35,908 nt of DNA from an uncultured Bacteroidales bacterium (lineage in GTDB: Bacteria > Bacteroidota > Bacteroidia > Bacteroidales > Paludibacteraceae). Both the position numbers and the translations under genes were made by a program. The stretch spans positions 1-35,908 of the forward strand of contig CAMIZG010000018.1 of the NCBI GenBank assembly GCA_946403215.1, read 5' to 3'. This document shows, piece by piece, positions 8,884 to 17,134 of this stretch (position 1 is its first letter; the number at the start of each line of letters is the position of its first letter). The notes beneath the pieces are model-generated. The model was not told the origin of the DNA and ran no database searches. It saw only the letters and a list, made by a program, of their open reading frames with translations.

Positions 8884-9594
8884 ATGATGGAAAACGAGAA
8901 GCAACATATAGGGCAACTGTTTGACCGCATAGCCGGTTCGTATGACGGCTTGAACCACCTGCTGTCGCTTAATATCGACAAGTCTTGGCGCCGTCGGGCC
9001 ATACGAATGTTACCGCCTGTAGAGCAGGTGCTGGACGTAGCTGTCGGCACCGCCGACCTGACGATTGAAATGCTGCGGCAAGGGAAAGCGCGACAGATAG
9101 TGGGACTTGATTTGAGCCAAGGGATGATGGCTATCGGGGAGAAGAAAGTGGCCGAACATGGCTACTCTGATTGCGTTCGGTTTGACTACGGCAGTGCGCA
9201 GCAGATGCCTTATGCCGATAGCTCGTTTGATGCCGTGACATGCTCCTACGGTGTGCGCAACTTCGCGAACATGGATGAAGGTCTCCGAGAGATGCACCGC
9301 GTACTGCGTCCGGGAGGCGAGGTGATGGTGTTGGAGTTCTCGTACCCCACGCGTCCGTTTATCCGTTGGGCATACGATCTTTACTTCACGCATATATTGC
9401 CGTTTGTCGGCAACCTGCTTAGCCGCAACAAGGGTGCGTACAACTACCTCAACCGTTCGGTCAAGCACTTCCCCTACGGCGAAGCGTTCTGCCAGCACCT
9501 GCGTGCAGCAGGTTTCACGGATGTAACCGCCACACCTCTGACCTTCGGAATAAGCACTATTTACCGAGGGAAAAAGAGTGATATGAAAAAATGA
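8884..9594 (+). CDS. ubiE: Demethylmenaquinone methyltransferase (UbiE/MenG)
   Basis: About 236 residues, the normal length. It methylates demethylmenaquinone with S-adenosylmethionine, the last step in making menaquinone, the quinone expected in Bacteroidetes. Visible signatures: FDRIAGSYDGLNHLLS near the start, the SAM-binding loop VLDVAVGTADLT (usual form VLDVAGGTGD), GLDLSQGMM, the family block around DAVTCSYGVRNF, and RVLRPGGEVMVLEFS. Three start codons lie in a row (GTG 8881, ATG 8884, ATG 8887); I chose 8884. The motif I Gly to Val and Gly to Ala changes are mild departures from consensus. Confidence 0.93.
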   Translation: MMENEKQHIGQLFDRIAGSYDGLNHLLSLNIDKSWRRRAIRMLPPVEQVLDVAVGTADLTIEMLRQGKARQIVGLDLSQGMMAIGEKKVAEHGYSDCVRFDYGSAQQMPYADSSFDAVTCSYGVRNFANMDEGLREMHRVLRPGGEVMVLEFSYPTRPFIRWAYDLYFTHILPFVGNLLSRNKGAYNYLNRSVKHFPYGEAFCQHLRAAGFTDVTATPLTFGISTIYRGKKSDMKK

Positions 9595-9611
9595 AAAAAA
9601 TGGCAGAAAAA

Positions 9612-9643
9612 TTTGCAAATGTCAATTATTTTTCGTATCTTTG
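9612..9643 (+). promoter_or_regulatory. Orphan promoter facing a gene-free stretch
   Basis: TTTG at 9612-9615, 20 nt, then TATCTTTG at 9636-9643, a perfect match to the pattern of the other promoters here. The next plus-strand coding gene is panB, 3.4 kb away, and the region ahead holds only a convergent gene. Confidence 0.65.
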
Positions 9644-9649
9644 TAGTGA

Positions 9650-9771
9650 TTTCGGACATAGGCTGAGAAGCGCGAAAAGTGCTTGAAAACAGCAAAATTC
9701 CCGTGCTTGTAAGTTGTTGAAAAACAGAGAAGAAGGCTCATGAGGTTCCTATAAGATTCCTATGAGCCTTC
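9650..9771 (+). ncRNA. Candidate small RNA
   Basis: The expected transcript begins about 7 nt after the orphan promoter and ends at a strong hairpin (9732-9771). No start codon in the stretch opens a frame longer than a few codons. No known RNA family was recognised. The assignment rests only on promoter plus hairpin plus lack of coding capacity. Confidence 0.4.
9732..9771. terminator. Bidirectional terminator hairpin
   Basis: Arms GAAGGCTCATGAGG and CCTATGAGCCTTC form a stem of about 13 bp with one bulge and a 13-nt loop. Read on the minus strand it is followed by a T-rich tail (TTCTCTGTTTTT), so it can end the TonB receptor transcript. On the plus strand the tail is weaker, and it could end the candidate small RNA. 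Confidence 0.6.
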
Positions 9772-9823
9772 TATGAACTTTATAGAACGGACCGTGGGGG
9801 CACGTCTGTGGAGTTCCTTAGGT

Positions 9824-11689
9824 CTACAACCTGACTTCTATTGCCAATGTTCCCCAGGCACCGGGCATGAGCAGGGCGCCGTAGTCGTAGTAGTGGCGGT
9901 TGGTGATGTTGGTGCACTCGGCGCTGATCTTGACGCGGTCGTTCTGCCAGCAGAGGGAGCCGTCCAACAGTAATACAGGCTTATACGAGGTGACTATACC
10001 TTCCGCGGAGGTGTAGTCACCTTCGCGTTTCTGCCAGCGTAGCGTCCATGATGCCGCGAGCACCCCTGTGCGGTGCGGGTCACGCGACACCCATATACCG
10101 TGCTCAATGCCGAAGACGAGCTTATGACTCAGGTAGTCCAGGTAGCGCGACTGCGCCTCATGCAGGTTCAGGTCGAGCCATGTGTATGCGTAGGAGAGTT
10201 TGACCTGCCTCAGCCAGGCGTTGAGGCGGTAGGCGACAGTCAGTTCCGTGCCGGCCGAGTGGATGCGCTGTTGGTTCATGGCGTGGTACGGACGCCGTGT
10301 GTCGGCGGGTACATACACCCAGTCGATGATGTTCGTGCCCAGTCTGTACCAAGCATCGGCCGTGAGGCTAAGTCCCTTGTAGTTGTATGTGCCACCGAGG
10401 GAGAATGTCCACATCTTCTCGGGTTGCAGGTTGCGGTTGCCGAGTTGGTTGCCGGCATCGTATCGGAGGTCGGTGAACGTAGGCATGCGCACAGAGCGCC
10501 GGGCATTCGCGTACACCGAACTGCCGGGCATATACTCGTAGCCGATGTTGGCACCTAAAGCATAGTGATGTCCGAAGAACGTGTTGTAAATGCCGCTCAG
10601 TCCGATGGAGGCGTTAAGCCGGTCGTAGTGGAAGGTCTGCCGTGCGAAGTAGGTGAGGTTGACGCGATTGGTGTCACCCAGGTTGGTGGAGCGTATATTC
10701 TCGTTGCGTGCCTCGATGCCGAAGCTGGTCGTACCGAGCCATGAGATGTACGCAGCCTGCAACGTTGCCGAGGCCGTCTGTGTAAGATGGGTGTTGCTGC
10801 CGGGCTTCTGTCCGCGATGCCACTCATAGTGGTCGTGGTTAGCCCGGTAGGCGGCTTTGGCCTCCAGGCTCCATGAGCCCCAGTGATGCTTGTAACGTGC
10901 CGAGGAGAAGGCTGTCCGTGTGGCATCGAACTGATCTGTACTACCGCCGTAGAACAGTCCGGCACCGGCATCCTTGTACTGCACGCCGGCTTGCAGGTCG
11001 AGTTCACGCCAGCGTGCCTGCAGGTAGATGTTAGCCCATCGGCAGTCGCTGTTGGCTATAGCTTCGCGTTCCTTGTCGGAGGGTGCGGGCGCGTAGTAGC
11101 CGTCGGATCGCGAGTACTCGGCCGAGCCGTTGATCAGCCACTCGCCGGCTTGCCATGAACCGGCCACCGAGGGTTGCACGAAGGCGTTCATGCCTGCGGT
11201 GAGTTTGAGTGTGGTTGATGGGCGGGGACTCGCACTCTGCGTGCGCGTGACGATGTTCACGGCATCCTGCAGCACCTCAATGCGCTCGATGAGCCCTGTG
11301 GATACAGGCAGGTGCAGCGAATAGTGCCCGGTCTGCGGATCGTTGATTGGTACGCCATTGAGCAGGACAATCATCTGATCGAACGTGCCGCCACGCATCG
11401 ACAGATCGATCTGCGCGGCGTTGGCACCACGATGACGCACATCCAAGCCGGGCAGGTACTGCAGTATATCAGCGACGGTGGTTACGGGCAGAGCGGCTAT
11501 CTCCTCGTGTGAGATAGTGGATATGAGTTGGTAAGTGTGGGAGTGGAGTTCAGCTTTGGAAGCCACCACCAGCACTTCCTGTACGCTAAATTGCCGGTGG
11601 GTGGAGGATGAGTCCGGTTGAGCGAAGAGCCCGCTTGTGATCATCACCGCTATAGCCAGTATAGCCGCTTTGCCTGGGATAGATTTCAT
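9824..11689 (-). CDS. TonB-dependent outer-membrane receptor (BtuB/CirA-like)
   Basis: About 621 residues from ATG 11689; an upstream TTG in frame is less likely because the signal peptide (MKSIPGKAAILAIAVMITSG...FAQ) begins at 11689. Plug-domain signs: SVQEVLVVASK (TonB-box region), VADILQYLPGLDVR, DLSMRGGTFDQMIVLLNGVP, NDPQTGHYSLHLPV and INIVTRT-like VNIVTRTQ. The rest is a 22-strand-type beta barrel rich in Tyr/Trp. The ligand is unknown. Between RIEVLQ and AVNIVTR, about 14 residues usual in the family (a GS..YG.NA..GA loop) are missing. It is the third gene of engB-usp-receptor, 36 nt after the Usp-like gene. Confidence 0.88.
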   Translation of the reverse strand: MKSIPGKAAILAIAVMITSGLFAQPDSSSTHRQFSVQEVLVVASKAELHSHTYQLISTISHEEIAALPVTTVADILQYLPGLDVRHRGANAAQIDLSMRGGTFDQMIVLLNGVPINDPQTGHYSLHLPVSTGLIERIEVLQDAVNIVTRTQSASPRPSTTLKLTAGMNAFVQPSVAGSWQAGEWLINGSAEYSRSDGYYAPAPSDKEREAIANSDCRWANIYLQARWRELDLQAGVQYKDAGAGLFYGGSTDQFDATRTAFSSARYKHHWGSWSLEAKAAYRANHDHYEWHRGQKPGSNTHLTQTASATLQAAYISWLGTTSFGIEARNENIRSTNLGDTNRVNLTYFARQTFHYDRLNASIGLSGIYNTFFGHHYALGANIGYEYMPGSSVYANARRSVRMPTFTDLRYDAGNQLGNRNLQPEKMWTFSLGGTYNYKGLSLTADAWYRLGTNIIDWVYVPADTRRPYHAMNQQRIHSAGTELTVAYRLNAWLRQVKLSYAYTWLDLNLHEAQSRYLDYLSHKLVFGIEHGIWVSRDPHRTGVLAASWTLRWQKREGDYTSAEGIVTSYKPVLLLDGSLCWQNDRVKISAECTNITNRHYYDYGALLMPGAWGTLAIEVRL

Positions 11690-11725
11690 CTGTGAGTTTT
11701 GAGTTGGCAAATGTGCGATGTCGGG

Positions 11726-12313
11726 TCAGTCGCACAGCGAGAACAGATCTTCCCGCGGATTGACGAGCATCACTGGCACGAGTGCACGCTGAATCACGTG
11801 CCGCTCTTGTGGCCCAAAGAAAAGGTCATCCAGCCCGTACTCGCGGCTGGCGGTGAGGATGATTAAGTCAGCCACGAAGTCGCGCTGGCGTTCCGCTGCT
11901 TCGCGGTTAACCTTGCTGCTGTCCTTGCGCGCCTGCTGAATCTCGTAGAAAAGTGCTTGCCCGCCGTTGGCCACTTGCTGCTGGCTGATCTTATCGATGT
12001 GAGTAACTATACGCCCTATGTTCTGCCGTGCACGGCTGCCGTAGTCGTTGGCTTGCAGCAGGATGATGTGTGCTCCCGTCTTGCGAGCCAGGTAGGTGCA
12101 TATCTCGGCTTTGTACGTCTCCTCCTCCAGTCGGCTGACAGGTACAAGGATGCGCCGGATAGCCGTCACCTCCTGCATCGATGGCGTAATCACCACGTAC
12201 GGCGTACGCAGTTCGCGGCACTCATTGAGTACCTGCTGGATAGCCCGCGGACTGTTGGCGCAGGTCTTGAGTATAATATCTTCGCTGTTATCCCAAATCA
12301 AGGCATTTACCAT
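11726..12313 (-). CDS. Universal stress protein-like (UspA superfamily)
   Basis: 195 residues, cytoplasmic. The Usp fold is suggested by the second half-start IRRILVPVSRLEEETYKAEI, the following strand GAHIILLQAND, and a C-terminal ADLIILTAS ... ALVPVMLVNP. The canonical ATP-binding GxxG(9x)G(S/T) loop is not clear (EYGLDDLFFGPQERH instead), so ATP binding is doubtful. It starts directly after the engB stop with no gap. Target unknown. Confidence 0.7.
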   Translation of the reverse strand: MVNALIWDNSEDIILKTCANSPRAIQQVLNECRELRTPYVVITPSMQEVTAIRRILVPVSRLEEETYKAEICTYLARKTGAHIILLQANDYGSRARQNIGRIVTHIDKISQQQVANGGQALFYEIQQARKDSSKVNREAAERQRDFVADLIILTASREYGLDDLFFGPQERHVIQRALVPVMLVNPREDLFSLCD

Positions 12314-12928
12314 TTAATCATTTTGCACCTGAGCGTTGACGGACTCGATGTAAGCTGTCAGTTCATCGCATCCTGTGCCTTTCTCGGCCGAGGTGACGAA
12401 AAGCGGCGGCAGTTCTTCCCAGAACTCAGACAGTTGCTGTCTGTAAGCCTCGATGTTCGCAGCCAAACGATCCTTGCCAAGCTTGTCGGCCTTGGTGAAC
12501 ACGATGGCAAACGGCACATTGTTCTCGCCCAGCCAGTTCATGAAGTCGCGGTCGATGGATTGCATGGGCAGACGTGCATCCACCAGTACGAACAGCGAGC
12601 ATAGCGCCTCGCGCAGCAGACAGTAGCGCTCAATCATCTTACGCAGTGCTTCGCGTTGCGCCTTGCCGGCTTGTGCAAAGCCGTAACCCGGCAGGTCAAC
12701 CAGGCACCAGGCATCTGCGGCACCGGCGTTGATCGTGAAGTGGTTGATGAGTAGCGTCTTGCCGGGTTTCTGGCTGGTCTTGGCCAACTTGGGCTGATGC
12801 GTCAAGGCATTGATCAGACTCGACTTGCCAACGTTACTTCTGCCGATAAAGGCGTACTCGGGCAGAGTGGTCAGCGGCGAGCGTAACACATCGGTGGAGG
12901 AGATAGTGAATTGTGCTGTGCGTATCAT
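12314..12928 (-). CDS. engB: Ribosome-biogenesis GTP-binding protein EngB/YsxC
   Basis: About 204 residues. A small GTPase needed for large-subunit ribosome assembly. Walker [10 protein letters not shown] (residues 29-37), switch and G3 DLPGYGFAQ, and G4 TKADKLGKD are all present. I chose ATG 12928: an in-frame TTG at 12973 overlaps the promoter -7 element and would precede transcription. It leads a minus-strand operon with the Usp-like protein and the TonB receptor. Confidence 0.95.
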   Translation of the reverse strand: MIRTAQFTISSTDVLRSPLTTLPEYAFIGRSNVGKSSLINALTHQPKLAKTSQKPGKTLLINHFTINAGAADAWCLVDLPGYGFAQAGKAQREALRKMIERYCLLREALCSLFVLVDARLPMQSIDRDFMNWLGENNVPFAIVFTKADKLGKDRLAANIEAYRQQLSEFWEELPPLFVTSAEKGTGCDELTAYIESVNAQVQND

Positions 12929-12970
12929 TGTCGATAGCGGTATTATTGTCCGTTTTTGCCAATTGGTGTG

Positions 12971-13002
12971 CAAAGGTACAAAAAAAAATGCACATTTGCA
13001 AA
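12971..13002 (-). promoter_or_regulatory. Promoter for engB operon
   Basis: Minus-strand TTTG at 13002-12999, 20 nt, then TACCTTTG at 12978-12971. It places the start of transcription around 12964, which fixes the engB start at 12928. It lies back to back with the panB promoter. Confidence 0.75.
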
Positions 13003-13028
13003 TTTTGTACGATAATTTTCACGAATTA

Positions 13029-13060
13029 TTTGCATTATTCAGAAAATTTTTGTACCTTTG
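13029..13060 (+). promoter_or_regulatory. Promoter for panB
   Basis: TTTG at 13029-13032, 20 nt, then TACCTTTG at 13053-13060, about 30 nt before the panB ATG. Confidence 0.75.
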
Positions 13061-13090
13061 CACTCGCGATTGATAAACATCGATTAACAT

Positions 13091-13906
13091 ATGTCAGTAC
13101 ATACGCAAAATACCCGAATGACGACCACCAAGATTCGTCAGATGAAGCAGAGTGGTGAGAAGATCGCCATGCTCACTTCATACGACTATACTCTTGCCCG
13201 ACTGGTGGATGAGGCCGGTGTGGATATACTACTGGTAGGCGATAGTGCCTCGAACATTGTTTGCGGCAATCAGTACACGCTGCCTATCACGTTGGATGAG
13301 ATGATTTTCCTTACCCGAGGCGTGGTGCGTGCGGCGCAGCACAGTCTGGTGGTGGCAGATATGCCGTTCGGCTCGTACCAGGTGAACGAGGACGAGGCTG
13401 TCCGCAATGCTATCCGCATGGTTAAGGAGAGCGGTGCAGATGCCGTGAAACTTGAGGGCGGTCGGGAGATAGTGGGTGCTATCCGCCGGATGGTGCAGGC
13501 CGGTGTGCCTGTGTGCGGACATCTTGGCCTGACGCCGCAGAGCGTAAACCAGTTCGGCGGCTACGGACTGCGCGCCAAAGAGGAAGCCGAGGCTCAGAAA
13601 CTTGTCGCCGACGCAAAGCTGCTGGACGAGGCAGGATGCTTCTGCATTGTGCTGGAGAAGATCCCCGCGGCGTTAGCCAAGCGTGTGACCGAACAAGTCA
13701 GTTGCCCGACTATCGGTATCGGTGCCGGCAATGGCACAGACGGTCAGGTGCTTGTGCTGCACGACATGCTCGGACTCAATCAAGGCTTCAAGCCCAAGTT
13801 CCTCCGCCAGTTCGCCCATCTTGCCGGGGACATTCACTCCGCAGTAGCCGACTATGTGGCGTCAGTCAAGGATACGTCGTTCCCGTCAGCGGAAGAAAGT
13901 TATTAA
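13091..13906 (+). CDS. panB: 3-methyl-2-oxobutanoate hydroxymethyltransferase
   Basis: 271 residues, normal length. It adds a hydroxymethyl group from methylene-tetrahydrofolate to alpha-ketoisovalerate, making ketopantoate for pantothenate and coenzyme A. Family blocks: KIAMLTSYDYTLARLVDEAG near residue 23, DILLVGDSASNIVCG, VVADMPFGSYQV, DAVKLEGG, VPVCGHLGLTPQSVNQ, and IGIGAGNGTDGQVLVLHDMLG (metal and substrate region). A few extra residues precede the usual start (MTTTKIRQM). It shares a promoter with the rubrerythrin gene 19 nt downstream. Confidence 0.95.
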   Translation: MSVHTQNTRMTTTKIRQMKQSGEKIAMLTSYDYTLARLVDEAGVDILLVGDSASNIVCGNQYTLPITLDEMIFLTRGVVRAAQHSLVVADMPFGSYQVNEDEAVRNAIRMVKESGADAVKLEGGREIVGAIRRMVQAGVPVCGHLGLTPQSVNQFGGYGLRAKEEAEAQKLVADAKLLDEAGCFCIVLEKIPAALAKRVTEQVSCPTIGIGAGNGTDGQVLVLHDMLGLNQGFKPKFLRQFAHLAGDIHSAVADYVASVKDTSFPSAEESY

Positions 13907-13925
13907 CCTTTAAATATTAACCCCT

Positions 13926-14477
13926 ATGAACAAGAAATTCATTTGCCCTATCTGCGGTTACGTACATGAGGGCACCGAGGCACCCGAGCGCTGCCCGCAG
14001 TGCAAACAAATCGTTGAATGGAAAGTGGCTGACGAGAGCAAAGGTCTCGTTTGGGCTTGCGAACATGTATTAGGCGTTGCCAAGGACGAGAAGGATCCTA
14101 TTATCCATGATGGTCTGCGTGCTCACTTTATGGGAGAGTGCACCGAGGTTGGCCAGTACCTGGCTATGGCCCGTCAGGCTGATCGCGAGGGCTATCCCGA
14201 GATTGCTGCTGCGTTCCGTCAGTATGCATATGAGGAGGCTGATCATGCATCGAAGTTCGCTGAACTGCTCGGCGAGGTTGTTTGGGACACCAAGACGAAC
14301 CTTGAGAAACGTATGATGGCTGAGGCAGGTGCCTGCGAGGACAAGCTGGCTATCGCCAAGCGTGCCAAGGAACTCAATCTTGACCCAATTCACGACACTG
14401 TTCACGAAATGGCTCGCGACGAGGCTCGTCACGGTGCAGGTTTCCAAGGTCTGTACAACCGTTACTTCAAGAAATAA
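13926..14477 (+). CDS. Rubrerythrin (N-terminal rubredoxin-type)
   Basis: 183 residues. It reduces hydrogen peroxide with electrons from the rubredoxin site, protecting an anaerobe. The order is that of reverse rubrerythrin: rubredoxin-like Cys pairs at C7/C10 and C23/C26 first, then the four-helix diiron domain with Glu-x-x-x ligands in [24 protein letters not shown], the MMAEAG helix, and MARDEARHG. No signal peptide. It follows panB by 19 nt and ends before a strong hairpin. Confidence 0.93.
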   Translation: MNKKFICPICGYVHEGTEAPERCPQCKQIVEWKVADESKGLVWACEHVLGVAKDEKDPIIHDGLRAHFMGECTEVGQYLAMARQADREGYPEIAAAFRQYAYEEADHASKFAELLGEVVWDTKTNLEKRMMAEAGACEDKLAIAKRAKELNLDPIHDTVHEMARDEARHGAGFQGLYNRYFKK

Positions 14478-14504
14478 GACGCGTTATTATTCGTAACAGA
14501 CAAG

Positions 14505-15446
14505 TCAAACGCTCGCGTGCCCACGCGAGCGTTTGTAATATAGGTACAGGAGCACCACCATCACCGGTGTGCAAACAGCAGTCAGCCACCAGGTGCTGCC
14601 CGTACCGAGTGCATCCAACTCTTCCTGGGGTATATAGAGCACGAAGGTGCTCAGGTAGAATACAATCACCGACGCAGCATTGTTCGTCGCATGCATCACT
14701 ATGCTATAACCTATCCTCCCGCTCCAGGCAAGAGCGTAACCCAACAGCACGCCCAGTAGCAGACGCGGAAAAAAGCCGTAGAACTGAAAATGCACGAACG
14801 AAAAAATAAATGCCGTGACCCATACAGCCACGTGACTTCTTCCGGCCTGCTCGGAGCCATTGGTCATCAGCCCTTGCAGCACGCCGCGGAACGTGAGTTC
14901 CTCGCCAATAGCAGGCAGTACGGCCAGCACAAGCAGATTGATCAGCAGCATCCACCATGCGCCGTTTCGGTAGGTCAGGAAGCCTTGCAGCATTTGGTTG
15001 GCCTGTTCCTCCATCCGTTGCAGCACTTGCTCCAGTGCGCTCATGCTCTCCGGCAGACGGATCGACTGGTTCCACAGCAGCAGGCAGTTGATGAGCGGGA
15101 TAGCAGTCAGAATGACTCCCATACTCAGCATCACCAAGCCGGCATCGAGCCTCTGGCTATCGGTGCCTGACTTAGAACGGCTATCAGCCAGATGCAACCA
15201 CTGCAGCGGTTGCTCGCTCCACAGATAAGCTACTGTCAGGGCAGGAACGATGAACAACGCGATAGCCTGGAGTGCCTGGAACGTGAGCAAGGAACCTGTT
15301 GAGCCATGCGATACAGGCAGCAAGCGCCATAGGCCGAACGCCAGTGCCAAACTAACGCACATCACCAGCAGCCACTCAGCTATCTTGAGCAGCGGATGCA
15401 GGGATGTATGGCGGGCTTTGAGTGGCATGAACGAAGTGCGGGGCAT
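14505..15446 (-). CDS. CPBP-family intramembrane metalloprotease
   Basis: About 313 residues with eight or so hydrophobic spans. The three CPBP (Abi) motifs are present in order: EELTFRG (EExxxR), FSFVHFQ (FxxxH), and HATNNAAS (HxxxN/D). These metal-site residues occur in CAAX-processing and related proteases; the substrate is unknown. ATG 15446 is chosen over a TTG at 15476 that overlaps the promoter. It stands alone with its own promoter. The last residues GHASV are encoded by the terminator-like hairpin. Confidence 0.88.
   Translation of the reverse strand: MPRTSFMPLKARHTSLHPLLKIAEWLLVMCVSLALAFGLWRLLPVSHGSTGSLLTFQALQAIALFIVPALTVAYLWSEQPLQWLHLADSRSKSGTDSQRLDAGLVMLSMGVILTAIPLINCLLLWNQSIRLPESMSALEQVLQRMEEQANQMLQGFLTYRNGAWWMLLINLLVLAVLPAIGEELTFRGVLQGLMTNGSEQAGRSHVAVWVTAFIFSFVHFQFYGFFPRLLLGVLLGYALAWSGRIGYSIVMHATNNAASVIVFYLSTFVLYIPQEELDALGTGSTWWLTAVCTPVMVVLLYLYYKRSRGHASV
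14506..14535. terminator. Perfect 13-bp hairpin between convergent genes
   Basis: Arms CAAACGCTCGCGT (14506-14518) and ACGCGAGCGTTTG (14523-14535), loop of 4 nt. It lies 28 nt after the rubrerythrin stop, and it also falls inside the last codons of the convergent CPBP gene (stop at 14505-14507). No clear T-run follows on either strand. Confidence 0.7.
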
Positions 15447-15473
15447 AAGTCTGATAATTGCTGTATGTGGCTG

Positions 15474-15504
15474 CAAAGGTACAAAAAAAATCCCATATTT
15501 GCAA
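15474..15504 (-). promoter_or_regulatory. Promoter for the CPBP protease gene
   Basis: Minus-strand TTG at 15504-15502, 20 nt, then TACCTTTG at 15481-15474, about 28 nt from the chosen ATG. Confidence 0.7.
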
Positions 15505-15542
15505 GCCTGGGCAGGACTTTTTTCTCATTTTGGTACGAATTA

Positions 15543-15574
15543 TTTGCATATGTCATTTTTTTTTTGTATCTTTG
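15543..15574 (+). promoter_or_regulatory. Promoter for queFCDE
   Basis: TTTG at 15543-15546, 20 nt, then TATCTTTG at 15567-15574. The leader to the queF ATG is about 37 nt, too short and unstructured to hold a preQ1 riboswitch that I can recognise. Confidence 0.75.
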
Positions 15575-15617
15575 CCGGAAAATTGCAATCTACTAACCAT
15601 TCAACCGAGAAGTATAT

Positions 15618-16097
15618 ATGCGTACCCAAGAAGAATTACAAGGTGTGACCTTGCTTGGCAATAAGCGTTCGGCTATTATTCCTACCACCTATGCTCCGGA
15701 GATCCTGGAGGCGTTTGTCAACAAGCATCCTGACAACGAGTACCTCGTTACGTTCCATTGTCCGGAGTTCACTACGCTCTGTCCCTTGACCGGACAGCCT
15801 GACTACGCCACCATAGTCATCTCGTATATCCCCCGCGAAAAGATGGTGGAGAGCAAGTCGCTCAAGCTCTACCTTTTTTCCTTCCGCAACCATGGCGATT
15901 TCCATGAGGATTGCGTGAACATTATCATGAAGGATCTGGTACGTCTGATGGATCCGAAGTATATCGAGGTGACCGGTCTGTTCACTCCCCGTGGCGGTAT
16001 ACGGATCTATCCGTTTGCCAACTATGCCGATGCTGACCATCAGGAACTCAGATCCCAGCGTCTGCGCGAACAATGCTCCGCGGTACTGAAAATGTAA
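15618..16097 (+). CDS. queF: NADPH-dependent 7-cyano-7-deazaguanine reductase
   Basis: 159 residues, the short (type I) form. It reduces preQ0 nitrile to the amine preQ1. Catalytic Cys55 in [12 protein letters not shown] with Asp62 after it, and the QueF signature [18 protein letters not shown] for NADPH binding. It is first in the queuosine-precursor operon; the other three genes make preQ0, its substrate. Confidence 0.96.
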   Translation: MRTQEELQGVTLLGNKRSAIIPTTYAPEILEAFVNKHPDNEYLVTFHCPEFTTLCPLTGQPDYATIVISYIPREKMVESKSLKLYLFSFRNHGDFHEDCVNIIMKDLVRLMDPKYIEVTGLFTPRGGIRIYPFANYADADHQELRSQRLREQCSAVLKM

Positions 16098-16108
16098 ATG
16101 CAAGGCGA

Positions 16109-16765
16109 ATGAAAGACAGCATCATTATCCTATCCGGTGGCATGGATTCGGTTACCATGCTCTACGACTACGCTGATAGTATAGCTTTGGCGCTCAGTTT
16201 TGACTATGGCAGCAAGCACAACAGCAAGGAGTTACCCATGGCTGCCTACCATTGCGAGCAGTTGGGCATAGAGCACATCATCATCCCGCTGGAGTTCATC
16301 AAGCAGTATTTCCATTCATCGCTGCTGTCAGGTGGCGAACCGATTCCTGAGGGCAAGTACGATGATGTAACCATGCGCTCCACCGTGGTGCCTTTCCGCA
16401 ACGGTATAATGCTTGCCATAGCAGCCGGCGTGGCGGAGGATCGAAACCTAAGCCGCATCCTGATGGCCAACCACAGCGGCGACCATGCTATCTATCCCGA
16501 CTGCCGTCCGGCATTTGTTGATGCACAGGCTGCGGCTGTGCGCGAGGGCACATACAATGGCGTTGAACTGTTCACTCCTTACACCCATTGGACAAAGACC
16601 GACATCGCCCGCCGAGGCAAGCAATTAGGTATCGACTACGCCAAGACCTGGAGCTGCTACAAGGGCGGCGAGAAGCATTGCGGCAAGTGCGGCACCTGCC
16701 AGGAACGAATAGAAGCCCTGCGCGATGCCGGCATCACCGACCCCACCGAGTACGATAGCCTCTAA
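16109..16765 (+). CDS. queC: 7-cyano-7-deazaguanine synthase
   Basis: 218 residues from ATG 16109 (an earlier in-frame TTG at 16073 overlaps queF). It converts carboxydeazaguanine to preQ0 using ATP and ammonia. PP-loop SGGMDS at residues 9-14, and the C-terminal zinc ligands C183, C191, C194 and C197 (CYKGGEKHCGKCGTC). It sits 11 nt after queF. Confidence 0.96.
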   Translation: MKDSIIILSGGMDSVTMLYDYADSIALALSFDYGSKHNSKELPMAAYHCEQLGIEHIIIPLEFIKQYFHSSLLSGGEPIPEGKYDDVTMRSTVVPFRNGIMLAIAAGVAEDRNLSRILMANHSGDHAIYPDCRPAFVDAQAAAVREGTYNGVELFTPYTHWTKTDIARRGKQLGIDYAKTWSCYKGGEKHCGKCGTCQERIEALRDAGITDPTEYDSL

Positions 16766-16787
16766 ACACCAAACTCTAAACACCAAC
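16760..16787. repeat. 14-nt direct repeat at queC/queD junction
   Basis: CTCTAAACACCAAA followed by CTCTAAACACCAAC. The first copy contains the queC stop codon (16763-16765); the second ends 5 nt before the queD ATG. The unit is two heptamer lengths. Confidence 0.7.
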
Positions 16788-16792
16788 AGAAT

Positions 16793-17131
16793 ATGTACTA
16801 CATACAAAAAACACTCACCATCTCCGCTGCGCATAACTTGAATCTGAGTTATGAGAGCAAGTGCGAGCATCTGCACGGACATAACTGGGTTATCACCGTA
16901 TATTGCAAGGCCAAGGAACTCAATCAGGACGGGATGGTGACTGACTTTACGCATATCAAGCGTGTGGTGAAAGACACCTTCGATCATAAGTATATCAACG
17001 AGGTGCTCGACGTCAATCCTTCAGCGGAGAATATAGCCCGCTGGATATGCGATCATGTGGAAAACTGCTACAAAGTCAGCGCCCAGGAGAGCGAGGGCAA
17101 CATAGCTATCTACGAGCGAGACGAGAATTGA
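16793..17131 (+). CDS. queD: 6-carboxy-5,6,7,8-tetrahydropterin synthase
   Basis: 112 residues. It makes carboxytetrahydropterin from dihydroneopterin triphosphate. Zinc-site His14, His28 and His30 (AAH ... HLHGH), catalytic Cys24 in SKCEHLHGH, and a late Glu in YERDEN. Normal length for QueD. Stop is 4 nt before the queE start. Confidence 0.95.
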   Translation: MYYIQKTLTISAAHNLNLSYESKCEHLHGHNWVITVYCKAKELNQDGMVTDFTHIKRVVKDTFDHKYINEVLDVNPSAENIARWICDHVENCYKVSAQESEGNIAIYERDEN

Positions 17132-17134
17132 AAA

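Noticed and set aside
12929..12973. Upstream TTG start for engB adding 15 residues
   Set aside because: It overlaps the promoter -7 element, so it would not be transcribed; ATG 12928 also matches the usual family start.
15575..15617. preQ1 riboswitch before queF
   Set aside because: The leader is about 37 nt and lacks the preQ1 stem-loop and A-rich tail I would expect.
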